A stretch of 64,000 bases of DNA from SCN-70-22 sp046327755 (GCA_046327755.1 JAXLXW010000004.1:124001-188000), one strand, 5' to 3'. Counted from the first letter of the stretch, positions 50,097 through 59,649 are shown. Program-made: numbers and translations. Notes: generated by a model from the sequence alone, not told the origin.

Positions 50097-51344
50097 TCAC
50101 GCGTCGCGCCCTGCGGCCGGGACATGCGCATGCAACCCCGGGATATCGTGACCGGGGAGGATGACGTTCCAGTAGATCCACTTGAACGCCATCTTGCCGA
50201 GGTGGTTGAGGTGGCTTTCCTGAAGGAGCGAGAGCGGGCCGAGCGACGGGAGCGGAAACTTTCCCGGATGAGGCGCTGACTCATAGGTGCTGTCGAGCAG
50301 GAGCGCCCTCTCGAAACCGGTCTCGACGAAACAGCTGTCGTGGCCATCAAACGACGCGCTCGGTGCCACCCCTTCTAGCACGCAGGCAACGTTCTCGTCG
50401 AGCACCGCGCCCTCGAAGTGCGCAACGGTCGCATCCTTCGACACGGGAAGATCCGTGGCATCGCCGATGGCGAAGACCGCCGGGTCGCTGAGGCTCTGCA
50501 ACGTTCTGGGGTTGGTGCGCACGAATCCCGCTGCATCGCCTAGCGCCGGCGTGTTTCGCACAAAGCGCGCGCCGAGGTGTTGCGGGATGGTGACCAGCAG
50601 GTCGAAGGGGATGGCCTCATCATCCCACGAGAGGAGGAGCCGTGCCTGAGGATCGACGCACGCTGTCCGGAAGCCGGGCACGACGCGCACGCCCTTGTCC
50701 TCGAGCAGCGCGGCGAGGGTTGGGCGGCACGTGGACACGGCGATCGCCCCGTCGAAGGGCGTCACGAGGGTAAGGTCGACGTCGCCGCGCATGCCGCGCA
50801 TCGTGAAGTACCAGTCCGCGAGGAAGGCGAACTCCAGCGGGGCGAGCGGCCCCTTGATCGGGGGATCGGCGACGTTGATGACCAGGTGTCCCCCGCGCCA
50901 TGAGGCAAGCGTCGTGGCGAGCGCCGTGGCTCCGTCGATCGAGTAGAAGTCGAAGATGGTGGAGCGCCAAGCGGCGCCGAGCAGCCCCTCGGTTTCCTCA
51001 GGGGCCGGGATGGCTCCCGAGGCGACGATACAGACGTCGTAGCCGAGGCACTCGCCGTTGGCGAGGCGGACCTGCCGCGCATCCAGTTCGAGACGATCGA
51101 TCGTCGCCACGCGCAGCGCCACCTGGTGGTGCAGCTGGGCGCGGCGAGGGCGCACGATCTCGTGTGCGCGATAGACGCCGAACGGGATGAACAGGAGTCC
51201 GGGCTGGTAGACATGCCGCTCGTTCTCGTCCACGACGGTGATGCTGCTCAGGCCCGCGTCGATCTCGGCCGCGAAGCGGCGACGGAGCCGGTTGGCGATG
51301 TTGCACCCTGCGGCGCCTCCCCCAAGGACGACGATACGAGTCAT
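50097..51344 (-). CDS. FAD-dependent oxidoreductase, sulfide:quinone reductase-like
   Basis: A 415-residue flavoprotein of the SQR/Ndh-like family. The FAD motif VVLGGGAAGCNIANRLRRRF, a second dinucleotide block, VFAIGDATDLPVSKDATVAHFEG and a C-terminal hydrophobic amphipathic helix that could dip into the membrane are present. The residues Cys of true SQR are only partly conserved (Cys in VSTCRPT), so sulfide may not be its substrate. Start at 51344 follows AGGAGGGGAC. Confidence 0.8.
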   Translation of the reverse strand: MTRIVVLGGGAAGCNIANRLRRRFAAEIDAGLSSITVVDENERHVYQPGLLFIPFGVYRAHEIVRPRRAQLHHQVALRVATIDRLELDARQVRLANGECLGYDVCIVASGAIPAPEETEGLLGAAWRSTIFDFYSIDGATALATTLASWRGGHLVINVADPPIKGPLAPLEFAFLADWYFTMRGMRGDVDLTLVTPFDGAIAVSTCRPTLAALLEDKGVRVVPGFRTACVDPQARLLLSWDDEAIPFDLLVTIPQHLGARFVRNTPALGDAAGFVRTNPRTLQSLSDPAVFAIGDATDLPVSKDATVAHFEGAVLDENVACVLEGVAPSASFDGHDSCFVETGFERALLLDSTYESAPHPGKFPLPSLGPLSLLQESHLNHLGKMAFKWIYWNVILPGHDIPGLHAHVPAAGRDA

Positions 51345-51875
51345 GTCCCCTCCTGCGCACGCGACAGCCGCGCAGCGACTGCGGCGATGGTCGATGCCAG
51401 CAAGATCGGCTGGCTGGCGGGGGCGAGCCATCGGGCGATGGGGGCAGCGATGTCGGGCGCGCGCCCACCCCCGCGCGGGGAGAAGTCGAGCCGTCGCGTG
51501 CGGGCGCCGTGCGGGCGCCGTGCGGGTGACGACGCCCCGCGCCGGCGCCCGTCCTGACCGTTGCGGCTCTGCTGTTGCGCATGGCCGCTTGCATCGTATG
51601 TGTTGAAAGTTGCCACTTGCGCTTTCGCAGGTGCGATGTAGGTAGGTAGCATATCCAACCGTCCGACCTTCCGGCACGCGCGACACGCGATCACTCCCCC
51701 CTCCTCGCGCTCGCCCCTTGCCCCTGCGTGAACCCCACGGATTCCCGGCCCGCGCGTGCACGACATGCCCGGCCGGATTAGAACCACCCAACAATTGCTC
51801 ATGATCCAGGCGTCCGGCGTCGATGCTCCGGCCACCGCGTCCCGTTCGCGCGGTCGTGGCAGCCGGCGGCCGCCG
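51345..51875. other. Intergenic region upstream of the flavoprotein gene
   Basis: 531 bases with no secure gene. On the minus strand an open frame ends at 51341 overlapping the flavoprotein start (ATGA); its last ~50 codons (to about 51490) have high GC3 and a hydrophobic stretch (PILLASTIAAVAARLS), so a very small upstream partner is possible, but no start with a ribosome binding site was found. A GTGCGGGCGCC direct duplication lies near 51497-51520. Confidence 0.4.
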
Positions 51876-52466
51876 ATGGGGGTCGTTAGGTATTTCTACG
51901 GATGGCGCCGGGCGCGCCGCGCGGTATTGTACCTGACGGTCGGGAGCGCGATCGCCTGTGCCCCGCCCCGTCCCACCCGGATGCACGCCGTCACGGTGCC
52001 CGTGCGCGAGGTAGTGCAAGGCGAGGTGGCCGGTTCGGTTGCGGTCGACGGTGAGGTGCTGTCGCTGGTTGTGGACAGTGGATGGGTGCAGTATCGGGGC
52101 GGTGGCGGTGCGGATGGTGCGCCGCTGGACGAGGTCACGATGCGCGCGGTCGTGGCGATCGACTCGGCGGGACAACCGATTCCGCTGGGCGTGAGCGGGG
52201 CGGTGGCGGTCGCGGACGTCCTGCGTGCCGGCGAGCGTCGCGCGCTTCCGCGCACGACGCTGGCAGTTCCCCTCCCGCCGGGCGGGAGGCTGCGGGATTT
52301 GTGGCTGGCGGTGCAGTTTCGTGGCACGCTCCGTCCGGACGGTGCAGAGCCGAGCCTCGTGCTTGCGTTGGCGTGCAGCACGTCGAACGTGCTGGGCATG
52401 ACGAAGCAGGCAAGGCAGCGCACCAGGCGGATGCAAGCCGGAGACGCCACGGTGTGCCGCATGTAG
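51876..52466 (+). CDS. Putative secreted lipoprotein of unknown function
   Basis: A 196-residue protein. Basic N-region, hydrophobic segment and a lipobox-like AIAC give a possible lipoprotein signal (Cys about 28). The rest is beta-rich (VVREVVQGEVAGSVAVDGEVLSLVVDSG; LGVSGAVAVADVLRAGE) with several Gly/Val strands and no known domain. Start at 51876 is chosen for the signal; no strong ribosome binding site. No family recognised. Confidence 0.55.
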   Translation: MGVVRYFYGWRRARRAVLYLTVGSAIACAPPRPTRMHAVTVPVREVVQGEVAGSVAVDGEVLSLVVDSGWVQYRGGGGADGAPLDEVTMRAVVAIDSAGQPIPLGVSGAVAVADVLRAGERRALPRTTLAVPLPPGGRLRDLWLAVQFRGTLRPDGAEPSLVLALACSTSNVLGMTKQARQRTRRMQAGDATVCRM

Positions 52467-52628
52467 GGTGTACCTGACTTTAGCATGAACCCCGAGGGGA
52501 TCGGGGAGCAGTGGCGGGATCCCCAGAAAGTTCTTGTTCCTCGCGGTAGGTCCCTCGCATTACATTGTTCCCGACGCTCCCAACCCCTCGGATGCGTCTC
52601 CCCCTCACTCCCAGCCTCGGAGTGCCGT

Positions 52629-52871
52629 ATGCCTGGACGCAAGCGCGACACGCGGTTCTCGTCGCGGCGCCAACCTGCTCGTTATGCAGGCGCCGCCAAT
52701 CGCAAGGGCAGTGACAACTTCGCGTCGAAGTTGACGGAGAAGGATGTCAGCAAGGCCCGTCAGATGCACAAGCGCGGCATGGCGCTGCACGAACTCGCCG
52801 AGAAGTTCGGCGTGCACGCTTCCACGATGTCGAGAGCGCTGCGCAAGCTCACGTTCCGGCACGTCAAGTAG
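52629..52871 (+). CDS. Small helix-turn-helix protein
   Basis: An 80-residue basic protein: a disordered Arg-rich first half and a C-terminal resolvase/Hin-type HTH, LTEKDVSKARQMHKRGMALHELAEKFGVHASTMSRAL (seen as MALHELAEKFGVHASTMSRAL in halves). Stand-alone HTHs of this kind may bind DNA as adaptors or derive from recombinases. ATG 52629 gives a clean start. The next gene starts directly at the stop. Confidence 0.65.
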   Translation: MPGRKRDTRFSSRRQPARYAGAANRKGSDNFASKLTEKDVSKARQMHKRGMALHELAEKFGVHASTMSRALRKLTFRHVK

Positions 52872-53450
52872 GTGGCATCGGCGGTGACTGGGCGCCGCGG
52901 CCGCCGCCTGGCGAGCGCCGTGGCGATCTTCCTCACCGCCGTTGCCCTGCAGCGCGCCTGCACCCAACCGTGGGGGCGCGCTGCAGCGCCGGACGGAACC
53001 ACCTACGAACTCTCTGCGGTCGGCCTCTCCCGCCTGGGCCGATCCGTGACGATGGCGCGCACCGACTGTCGCTGGTGGCCGCGCTACGGCGATCCCGCCC
53101 TCTGTGCCCCCGCCGCGAACGGCGCGGCCGCCTTCAGTGGTATTCGTCGCGCGTATCCGATGCTGCAGGTGGCGTTGTGGCTGTCGGTCCTCGCCCTCTT
53201 CCTGCAGGCGCTCCGCGTCCCGCGTAACCGATGGGTTCAGGCGATCGTCCCCGCGGCCGCCTGCGCGCTCTCGTGGAGTGCCATCCTCGCGCTCTCCCGC
53301 GGCGCCTCCAACGGGCTCGCCGCCCTCGCCGATGCTCCGCTTCACCTCTCGCGGCAGGGGTACTTCGGAGCGGTCGCCGCGGTGGCCCTCTCGGCCCTGA
53401 GCACGATCCTCGTCGTGGAGTCCTTCGACGAGCGCGCGCCGGCGCCGTAG
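52872..53450 (+). CDS. Membrane protein of unknown function
   Basis: A 192-residue protein with four predicted helices (about 12-30, 97-114, 124-145, 165-183) and a periplasmic loop containing two Cys (TDCRWW and DPALCAP). GTG start immediately follows the HTH gene stop. No family recognised. Confidence 0.6.
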   Translation: MASAVTGRRGRRLASAVAIFLTAVALQRACTQPWGRAAAPDGTTYELSAVGLSRLGRSVTMARTDCRWWPRYGDPALCAPAANGAAAFSGIRRAYPMLQVALWLSVLALFLQALRVPRNRWVQAIVPAAACALSWSAILALSRGASNGLAALADAPLHLSRQGYFGAVAAVALSALSTILVVESFDERAPAP

Positions 53451-53606
53451 CCCCAGCGCGTGCGCGGCGACCGGAGGGCTGGTCGCGCGACGGGGGCGCA
53501 CGTGGCATCTTTGCACCGCGCCCGGCGCTGCGTGACCGGGCAATCCGCGGCCACCGCATCCGGTCCGGTCGCGCGGCTCACTCTTCGCCTCGCCACCCAT
53601 CGCGAC

Positions 53607-54533
53607 ATGTCCATCGCGCGTTCCGCCCTTCTCCGCGCCTCGAAGTCCCAGTGGCTCGCCTCGCAGATGACGCAGCGCGCCTTTGCGCGCCGCGCCGTCA
53701 AGCGCTTCATGCCGGGCGAGAAGCTCTCCGACGCGCTCGATGCCGCGCAGCAGCTCGCCCCGGCCAGGATCGGGACCATCATCACGCGATTGGGCGAGAC
53801 GCTCACCGGGGAGCGCAACACGGACGAGGTGCGCGACCACTACATCTCGGCGTTAGGCGAGATTGTCAGGCGTAAGCTCCCCACGCAGGCATCGGTCAAG
53901 CCGACGCAGCTCGGCCTCGACACCTCGGTCGACTACTGCGTGCAGCAGATCGCGCCGATCGCTGCCGCCGCGGCCGCCGAGGGACAGATCTTGTGGATCG
54001 ACATGGAAGACTCGACCTACGTCGACCGCACGCTCGAACTGTACGAGAAGCTCAAGGCGAAGAACGACAAGGTCGGACTCTGCCTGCAGTCGTACCTCTT
54101 CCGCACCCCCAAGGACCTCGAGCGCCTGCTGGCGATCAACCCCGCCATCCGCCTGGTGAAGGGGGCGTACGCAGAGCCGGCCTCGGTCGCCTTCCCCGCC
54201 AAGGCCGACACCGACAAGGCGTACCTGGCGCTGGGGACGACGCTTCTCGAGGCTGCGGCCAAGGGGAGGGCCATCCCCGTCTTCGGGACGCACGACATGA
54301 CGATCATCCAGCAACTGGTGGCGAAGGCCGCCGAGCTGGGGGTCGCCCCCGGGAAGTTCGAGATCCACATGCTGTACGGCATCCGCACCGCCGAGCAGCG
54401 CGACCTGGCATCGAAGGGGCACGCGGTGCGGTGCCTCATCAGCTACGGCAATAACTGGTTCCCGTGGTACATGCGCCGACTGGCCGAACGCCCGGCCAAC
54501 GTCTGGTTCGTGGTGCGCAGCGCCTTCATGTGA
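53607..54533 (+). CDS. Proline dehydrogenase
   Basis: A 308-residue monofunctional PRODH (PutA N-terminal-like) that oxidises proline to pyrroline-5-carboxylate with FAD. ILWIDMEDSTYVDRTLELY, IRLVKGAYAEP, FGTHDM, EIHMLYGIRTAEQRDLA and the closing YGNNWFPWYMRRLAERPANVW, which holds substrate-binding Arg residues, are characteristic. ATG 53607 was chosen over upstream in-frame codons on length. It ends before a strong hairpin. Confidence 0.93.
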   Translation: MSIARSALLRASKSQWLASQMTQRAFARRAVKRFMPGEKLSDALDAAQQLAPARIGTIITRLGETLTGERNTDEVRDHYISALGEIVRRKLPTQASVKPTQLGLDTSVDYCVQQIAPIAAAAAAEGQILWIDMEDSTYVDRTLELYEKLKAKNDKVGLCLQSYLFRTPKDLERLLAINPAIRLVKGAYAEPASVAFPAKADTDKAYLALGTTLLEAAAKGRAIPVFGTHDMTIIQQLVAKAAELGVAPGKFEIHMLYGIRTAEQRDLASKGHAVRCLISYGNNWFPWYMRRLAERPANVWFVVRSAFM

Positions 54534-54566
54534 GCGCGGGGCGCCGGCGCGCTTCGTGAAACGATC

Positions 54567-54599
54567 GAGGGGGACGCTCGCACGGCGGGCGTCCCCCTC
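54567..54599. terminator. Terminator between proline dehydrogenase and peroxiredoxin genes
   Basis: GAGGGGGACGC (54567-54577) and GCGTCCCCCTC (54589-54599) form a perfect 11-bp stem with an 11-base loop in the tail-to-tail junction; it can serve both strands. Confidence 0.75.
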
Positions 54600-54654
54600 G
54601 TCGTAACCGTCTCGTCGTGACCGCCGCGGCGCCGCTGATCCGCGCCGCGTCCGC

Positions 54655-55290
54655 TCAGCGATCGGGCTGCGGCGTCACACGCAGGTACGGTTTCTTCTTC
54701 ACGAACCCCTTGGGGAAGCGGGTGGCCGCGTCCTCATCGGAGATGGTGTTGGCGATGATCACGTCATCCCCCTGCTGCCAATCCGCCGGGGTCGAGACCG
54801 CGAACGTCGCGGTGAGCTGCAACGAGTCGAGGGCGCGCAGGATCTCGTCGAAGTTGCGCCCGGTGCTCGCCGGGTAGGTCAGCGTGAGCTTGACCCGGTT
54901 GTTGGGCCCGATGATGAAGACCGACCGCACGGTGAGGGTGTCGGAGGCATTCGGGTGGATCATGTCGTACAGGGTGGCCACGGTCCGATCGGGGTCGGCG
55001 ATCATCGGGAAGTTCACGACGTTCCCCGTCACGTCGGCGATGTCGCTCTCCCACCGGTGGTGCGAATCGATCGGATCGACGCTCAGCCCGATCACCTTCG
55101 TGTTCCGCTTCTCGAACTCCGGTATGAGCTTCGCCACCGCGCCCAGCTCCGTGGTGCAGACCGGGGTGAAGTCCTTGGGATGCGAGAACAGGATGGCCCA
55201 CTTCCCCTCCTTCCACCGATGAAACTGGACGAGGCCCTGGGTGGTGTCGGCGGTGAAATCGGGGGCGAGGTCGCCTAGACGAATGGCCAT
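54655..55290 (-). CDS. 1-Cys peroxiredoxin (Prx6 type)
   Basis: A 211-residue peroxiredoxin. The peroxidatic Cys45 lies in HPKDFTPVCTTELG; no other Cys occurs, so a 1-Cys mechanism is indicated. WQQGDDVIIANTISDEDA and KKKPYLRVTPQP are Prx6-class C-terminal features. It reduces peroxides, useful beside a phototrophic metabolism in oxygen. Confidence 0.94.
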   Translation of the reverse strand: MAIRLGDLAPDFTADTTQGLVQFHRWKEGKWAILFSHPKDFTPVCTTELGAVAKLIPEFEKRNTKVIGLSVDPIDSHHRWESDIADVTGNVVNFPMIADPDRTVATLYDMIHPNASDTLTVRSVFIIGPNNRVKLTLTYPASTGRNFDEILRALDSLQLTATFAVSTPADWQQGDDVIIANTISDEDAATRFPKGFVKKKPYLRVTPQPDR

Positions 55291-55377
55291 GGGATACTCC
55301 TGTCGCGACGCGTGACCTGAGCTGTATCAGCGAGGTAGCGCGAGGGGGGCGCGCTTCCGCATTGTGATCTACGTACC

Positions 55378-55429
55378 AAAAAAACACCAGTGGGCGGAGA
55401 TCGAGGTCCCAGCCTCGACATCCGCCCAC
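55378..55429 (-). terminator. Intrinsic terminator after glyA
   Basis: On the minus strand a stem GTGGGCGGA/TCCGCCCAC (55421-55429 with 55390-55398) with an inner CGAGG/CCTCG pairing is followed by a T7 run (the A-run at 55378-55384), a textbook terminator for the glyA transcript. Confidence 0.9.
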
Positions 55430-55468
55430 CCTGTTTCGCGAAAACTCGACCGGCCGAACGAAGCCGCG

Positions 55469-56764
55469 TCAGGCGACCGTGACCGGCGACGGCGCCGGGT
55501 AGAGCGGGAAGTCGTCGGTGAGCGACTTGACCTGCGCCATCACGTCGGCGTGCACCGTGGCGGCATCGGCCGGAGCGGAGAGGACGGCGTCGATGAGCGA
55601 GGCGATCGCCTCCATCTCGGCCTCCTTCATCCCGCGCGTGGTGACCGCCGGTGTCCCGATGCGAATCCCGCTCGTGACGAACGGTGACTGCGTCTCACGC
55701 GGGACGGTGTTCTTGTTGACGGTGATTCCCGCCTTGTCGAGCGACTGCTCGGCGACCTTTCCCGTCAGCCCCTTGTTGCGCAGGTCGACGAGCATGAGGT
55801 GGTTGTCGGTCCCTCCCGACACGAGTTCATAGCCACGCCCCACGAGCGCATGGGCCAGCGCCTGCGCGTTCTTGACGATCTGCCCGCAGTAGTCAGTGAA
55901 CGACGGGAGCAGCGCCTCGCGGAACGCCACCGCCTTGGCGGCGATGACGTGTTCCAGCGGGCCCCCCTGTGAACCCGGGAAGACCGCCTTGTCGATCGTT
56001 TTCGCATGCTCGGCCTTGCAGAGGATGAGCCCTCCGCGCGGGCCGCGCAGCGTCTTGTGCGTCGTCGATGTCACGACGTCGGCGAACGGGATCGGTGACG
56101 GATGATGCCCCGTCGCGACCAGCCCGGCGATGTGCGCCATGTCGACCATCAGATAGGCCCCGACCTCCTTCGCAATCTCGGCGAAGGCGGCGAAGTCGAT
56201 CACGCGCGGGTACGCACTCGCGCCGGCGATGATCATCTTCGGGCGTTCGCGCCGCGCCACGTCGCGCAGCATGTCGTAGTCGATGTAGCCGGCGTCGGTC
56301 ACTCCGTAGTGCACCGCGCGATACAGGAGCCCGGAGAAGTTGACCGGCGAGCCGTGCGTGAGGTGCCCCCCCTGCGAGAGGTCCTGCCCCAGCAGCGTGT
56401 CGCCCGGCTTGAGGAGCGCGAGACAGACCGCGCTGTTGGCCGAGGCCCCGGAATGCGGCTGCACGTTGGCGTGTTCGGCGCCAAACAGCAGCTTCACGCG
56501 ATCGATCGCCAGCTGCTCCACCGCGTCGACGATCTCGCAGCCCCCGTAGTAGCGCTTCCCGGGAAGCCCCTCGGCGTACTTGTTGGTGAGCGGTGAACCC
56601 ATCGCCTCGAGCACCGCGGGAGAGACGAAGTTCTCCGACGCGATCAGCTCCAGCCCTTCGGACTGCCGCTCGATCTCGCGATCGATGAGGCGGGCGATGT
56701 CAGGATCGGCGCCCCGCAGGGCATTCCCGGGTGGGCAACGGTCCCACGACTTCCACTCGCTCAT
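55469..56764 (-). CDS. glyA: Serine hydroxymethyltransferase
   Basis: A 431-residue PLP enzyme interconverting serine and glycine with tetrahydrofolate. LELIASENFVSPAVLEA, GKRYYGGCE, HLTHGSPVNFSG and the PLP-lysine region VVTSTTHKTLRGPRGG are present. Its start overlaps the rpiB stop (ATGA), so the two are coupled. A terminator follows. Confidence 0.97.
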   Translation of the reverse strand: MSEWKSWDRCPPGNALRGADPDIARLIDREIERQSEGLELIASENFVSPAVLEAMGSPLTNKYAEGLPGKRYYGGCEIVDAVEQLAIDRVKLLFGAEHANVQPHSGASANSAVCLALLKPGDTLLGQDLSQGGHLTHGSPVNFSGLLYRAVHYGVTDAGYIDYDMLRDVARRERPKMIIAGASAYPRVIDFAAFAEIAKEVGAYLMVDMAHIAGLVATGHHPSPIPFADVVTSTTHKTLRGPRGGLILCKAEHAKTIDKAVFPGSQGGPLEHVIAAKAVAFREALLPSFTDYCGQIVKNAQALAHALVGRGYELVSGGTDNHLMLVDLRNKGLTGKVAEQSLDKAGITVNKNTVPRETQSPFVTSGIRIGTPAVTTRGMKEAEMEAIASLIDAVLSAPADAATVHADVMAQVKSLTDDFPLYPAPSPVTVA

Positions 56765-57210
56765 GTCGACTCCGGCGAAGGTTCGATCTTCTCGACCCGG
56801 CGCTCGTGGCGCCCCCCTTCGAACGGGGTCTTGAGCCAGGTCTCGAGAATGGAATTGGCATCCTCCTCGGAAACGAAGCGCGCCGGGAGGACGAGGATGT
56901 TGGAATCGTTATGCTGGCGCGACAGCTCGGCGATCTCGGGGCTCCACGCGACCGCCGCGCGCACATGCGGATGGCGATTCGCCGCGTATGACATCCCGAG
57001 CCCCGTTCCGCAGAGCAGGATCCCGCGCTTCACCTCACCGTGCTCCACCCTGGACGCGACGGGGTGCGCATAGTCGGCATAGTCCGTCGACGCCGGCGAG
57101 TTCGTGCCGAGATCCTGAGGATCGTATCCCAACGCTCGCAGGCGCTCGACCAGCTTCTGCTTCATCTCGAAGCCCGCGTGGTCGGAGGCGATGGGGATCA
57201 CTTCAGACAT
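56761..57210 (-). CDS. rpiB: Ribose-5-phosphate isomerase B
   Basis: A 149-residue RpiB: IASDHAGFEMKQKL, GTNSPASTDYADYA, GILLCGTGLGMSYAANR with the catalytic Cys, and VLPARFVSEEDA. It interconverts ribose-5- and ribulose-5-phosphate in the pentose phosphate pathway. The AAAGAA before the ATG is a weak ribosome binding site preceded by a repeat of pyrimidine-rich units. Confidence 0.95.
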   Translation of the reverse strand: MSEVIPIASDHAGFEMKQKLVERLRALGYDPQDLGTNSPASTDYADYAHPVASRVEHGEVKRGILLCGTGLGMSYAANRHPHVRAAVAWSPEIAELSRQHNDSNILVLPARFVSEEDANSILETWLKTPFEGGRHERRVEKIEPSPEST

Positions 57211-57218
57211 TTCTTTGG

Positions 57219-57249
57219 GAGAAGACGAGAGGACGAGAAGACGAGCGGA
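57219..57249. repeat. GACGAGAA-type dispersed repeat before rpiB
   Basis: Run of GAAGACGAGA/GGACGAGA units just upstream of rpiB. A 29-base stretch is identical to that at 59650 before the acyl-CoA dehydrogenase gene. Confidence 0.85.
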
Positions 57250-57333
57250 CGAATGTGCGACGTTTGGTAAGCTAGCACTCGCGGGGGGGATGGCAGAGGG
57301 GGCGGGTTCGCCAACCTCCGCGCCCCCGCCCCC

Positions 57334-57366
57334 TCTCGTCTTCCGGTCTTCTCGTCCTCTCGTCCG
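57334..57366. repeat. GACGAGAA-type dispersed repeat after the amino-acid dehydrogenase gene
   Basis: Reverse-orientation copy (TCTCGTCTTCCGGTCTTCTC-type units) directly after the stop of the Leu/Val-type dehydrogenase gene. Between it and the copy at 57219 lies about 85 bases of non-coding DNA. Confidence 0.8.
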
Positions 57367-58443
57367 CTAGCTCTTTCGTGGCCACTGCGGCCAGGTGCGG
57401 ACGAGGCCACCCACGGCCTGCAGGCGGCGTTCGGCGAGACGGTCCGCCGCCTCGTAGGTCGGGATCCCCTGCTCGCGGGCGATCTCGAAGACGCCGAGCG
57501 TGGTGTCGTAGATCTCGTCGGCCTTTCGGAGGGCGCGCTGCGAGGTCCACCCCGCGAGTTCGCTGTAGACGTTGATCACGCCGCCGGCGTTCGCGACGAA
57601 GTCGGGGGCGTAGAGGATCCCCTTCTTCTCGAGTTCCGCCCCGTGCTTCTCGGCCAGAAGGAGCTGGTTGTTGGCGGCACCCGCGATGATCTCGACGCGC
57701 AGCTTGGGAATCGTGTCGTCGTTGATGATGCCACCCAGGGCACAGGGGGCGAAGATGTCGGCCTGTACGCTGTAGATCGCGTCCGAATCCACCGCGCGAG
57801 CGCCGCACTCGTCGACCACGCGCTTCACCCGGTTGGCATCGATGTCGGTGACGACGAGCTTGGCCTCGTGCGCTTGCAGCTCCTTGCAGAGGTAGTGGCC
57901 CACGTTGCCGAGCCCCTGCACCGCGATCGTCTTCCCGGCGACCGACTCCGACCCCCAGCGATGCTTGGCCGACGCCTGGATGGCGCGGAAGACGCCGCGG
58001 GCGGTCACGGGCGAGGGGTCGCCTGACTTGGTGGCGAGGCCGGCGACGTAGTCGGTCTCCATGTGGACGAAGTCCATGTCGGCGGTGCTGGTGCCGACGT
58101 CCTCGGCCGTCACGTAGCGGCCGCCTAACGACTCGACGAAGCGCCCGTGGGCGCGGAAGATCATCTCGCGCTTGGCGGTGCGGTTGTCGCCGATGATGAC
58201 CGCCTTGCCGCCGCCGAGGTTGAGGCCGGCCACAGCGTTCTTGTAGGTCATCCCGCGTGCCAGGCGGAGGGCGTCGATGATCGCCTCCTCGTCGCTGCGA
58301 TACTGCCAGAAGCGCGTCCCGCCGAGCGCGGGGCCGAGCGTGGTGTCGTGGATGGCGATGATGCCGCGATAGCCGGAGGACTTGTCGTGGCACACGACGA
58401 GTTGCTCGTGGCCCATGCCGGCTATGGTGTCGAAGAGGTTCAT
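57367..58443 (-). CDS. Glu/Leu/Phe/Val dehydrogenase (leucine dehydrogenase-like)
   Basis: A 358-residue NAD-dependent amino-acid dehydrogenase. LGPALGGTRFWQY, the substrate-binding LNLGGGKAVIIGD, the nucleotide-binding VQGLGNVGHYL and GAANNQLL motifs are present. The short length and the GGGKAVI motif favour leucine or valine dehydrogenase. ATG 58443 was chosen because the product starts like family members; no Shine-Dalgarno is visible and the leader is a pyrimidine-rich repeat of CCCGTC units. Confidence 0.9.
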   Translation of the reverse strand: MNLFDTIAGMGHEQLVVCHDKSSGYRGIIAIHDTTLGPALGGTRFWQYRSDEEAIIDALRLARGMTYKNAVAGLNLGGGKAVIIGDNRTAKREMIFRAHGRFVESLGGRYVTAEDVGTSTADMDFVHMETDYVAGLATKSGDPSPVTARGVFRAIQASAKHRWGSESVAGKTIAVQGLGNVGHYLCKELQAHEAKLVVTDIDANRVKRVVDECGARAVDSDAIYSVQADIFAPCALGGIINDDTIPKLRVEIIAGAANNQLLLAEKHGAELEKKGILYAPDFVANAGGVINVYSELAGWTSQRALRKADEIYDTTLGVFEIAREQGIPTYEAADRLAERRLQAVGGLVRTWPQWPRKS

Positions 58444-58481
58444 GAGAAGGAGGACGGGAGACGGGTGACGGGAGACAGGTC

Positions 58482-59645
58482 CTAGGACTTTGCGTAGAGC
58501 TCCCGGGCGATGACGATGCGTTGGATCTCGGACGTGCCTTCGTAGATCTCGGTAACCTTGGCGTCGCGGAAGAGACGTTCCACCGGGTAGTCCTTCACGT
58601 AGCCGTAGCCGCCGAAGATCTGGATGGCCTGGGTGGTGACCCACATGGCAGTCTCGGACGCCATGAGCTTGGACATGGAGCCGAACTGCGTGATGGGTTG
58701 GCCGCGGTCCTTCGCAGCTGCTGCGGCGTACAGCAAGGCGCGCGACGCCGCGACGCGCGTAGACATGTCGGCCAGCTTGAACTGGATGGCCTGGAACTCC
58801 TTGATGGGCTTCCCGAATTGCTTGCGCTCGGCCGCGTAGCGCACCGAGTGTTCGAGCGCGGCGCGGGCGATGCCGATGGACTGCGCCGAGATCCCCAGGC
58901 GCCCGTTGTCGAGCGACTGCATGGCGTAGACGAAGCCCATCCCTTCCGCTCCTAGGAGATTCTCGGCCGGGACGCGCATTTCATCAAAGACGAGTTGCGT
59001 GGTCGCCGAGCCACGAAGCCCCATCTTGTCCTCCTTCTTCCCCACGGAGAAGCCGGGGAGATCGGGGGTGACGATGAAGGTCGAGATCCCGCGCGCTCCC
59101 TTCCGGTCGTTGGGGGAGTCGGTACGCGCCATGGCGAGGATCACGTCGGCATGGCTTCCGGCACTCACCCACGCCTTCACCCCGGTGAGGACGTAGTGGT
59201 CGCCATCGCGCACCGCCTGGGTGCGCAGCGAGGCCGCGTCCGAACCGGCGTCTGGCTCGGAGAGTGCGAAGGCGCCGAGCCACTCGCCGCGCGCCATGGG
59301 ACGCAGGTAGTGCTGCTTCTGCGCCTCGTTCCCGTAGCGCAGGAGCATCTGCGTGGGGAGCGAGTTGTGCACGCTCATGAGGACAGCGACCGAGGCGTCG
59401 ACGGCCGCGATCTCCTCGAGCGCGACGAGATAGGTACAGGTGTCGAGCCCCAGCCCATCGTACGCCTCGGGGATCAGCATGCCGAGGAAGCCTAACGCGC
59501 CGAGCTTGCCGACGATGTCACGATCGAAGACCGCGTCGCGATCCCAGCGCTCACTGTGGGGCGCGAGCTCGGCGAGCGCGAAGTCGCGCGCGGCCTGCTG
59601 GATGGCGCGCTGTTCTTCGGAGAGGGGGATGAGGGCCCAACTCAT
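58482..59645 (-). CDS. Acyl-CoA dehydrogenase
   Basis: A 387-residue FAD enzyme of the short-chain type. GAFALSEPDAGSDAASLRTQA, KAWVSAGSHAD, KMGLRGSATTQLVF and the C-terminal IQIFGGYGYVKDYPVERLFRDAKVTEIYEGTSEIQR, seen in pieces such as YEGTSEIQR, hold FAD-binding and catalytic Glu. With the dehydrogenase, hydroxybutyryl-CoA dehydrogenase and thiolase genes nearby it suggests branched-chain or fatty-acid oxidation. Confidence 0.94.
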   Translation of the reverse strand: MSWALIPLSEEQRAIQQAARDFALAELAPHSERWDRDAVFDRDIVGKLGALGFLGMLIPEAYDGLGLDTCTYLVALEEIAAVDASVAVLMSVHNSLPTQMLLRYGNEAQKQHYLRPMARGEWLGAFALSEPDAGSDAASLRTQAVRDGDHYVLTGVKAWVSAGSHADVILAMARTDSPNDRKGARGISTFIVTPDLPGFSVGKKEDKMGLRGSATTQLVFDEMRVPAENLLGAEGMGFVYAMQSLDNGRLGISAQSIGIARAALEHSVRYAAERKQFGKPIKEFQAIQFKLADMSTRVAASRALLYAAAAAKDRGQPITQFGSMSKLMASETAMWVTTQAIQIFGGYGYVKDYPVERLFRDAKVTEIYEGTSEIQRIVIARELYAKS

Positions 59646-59649
59646 GGGG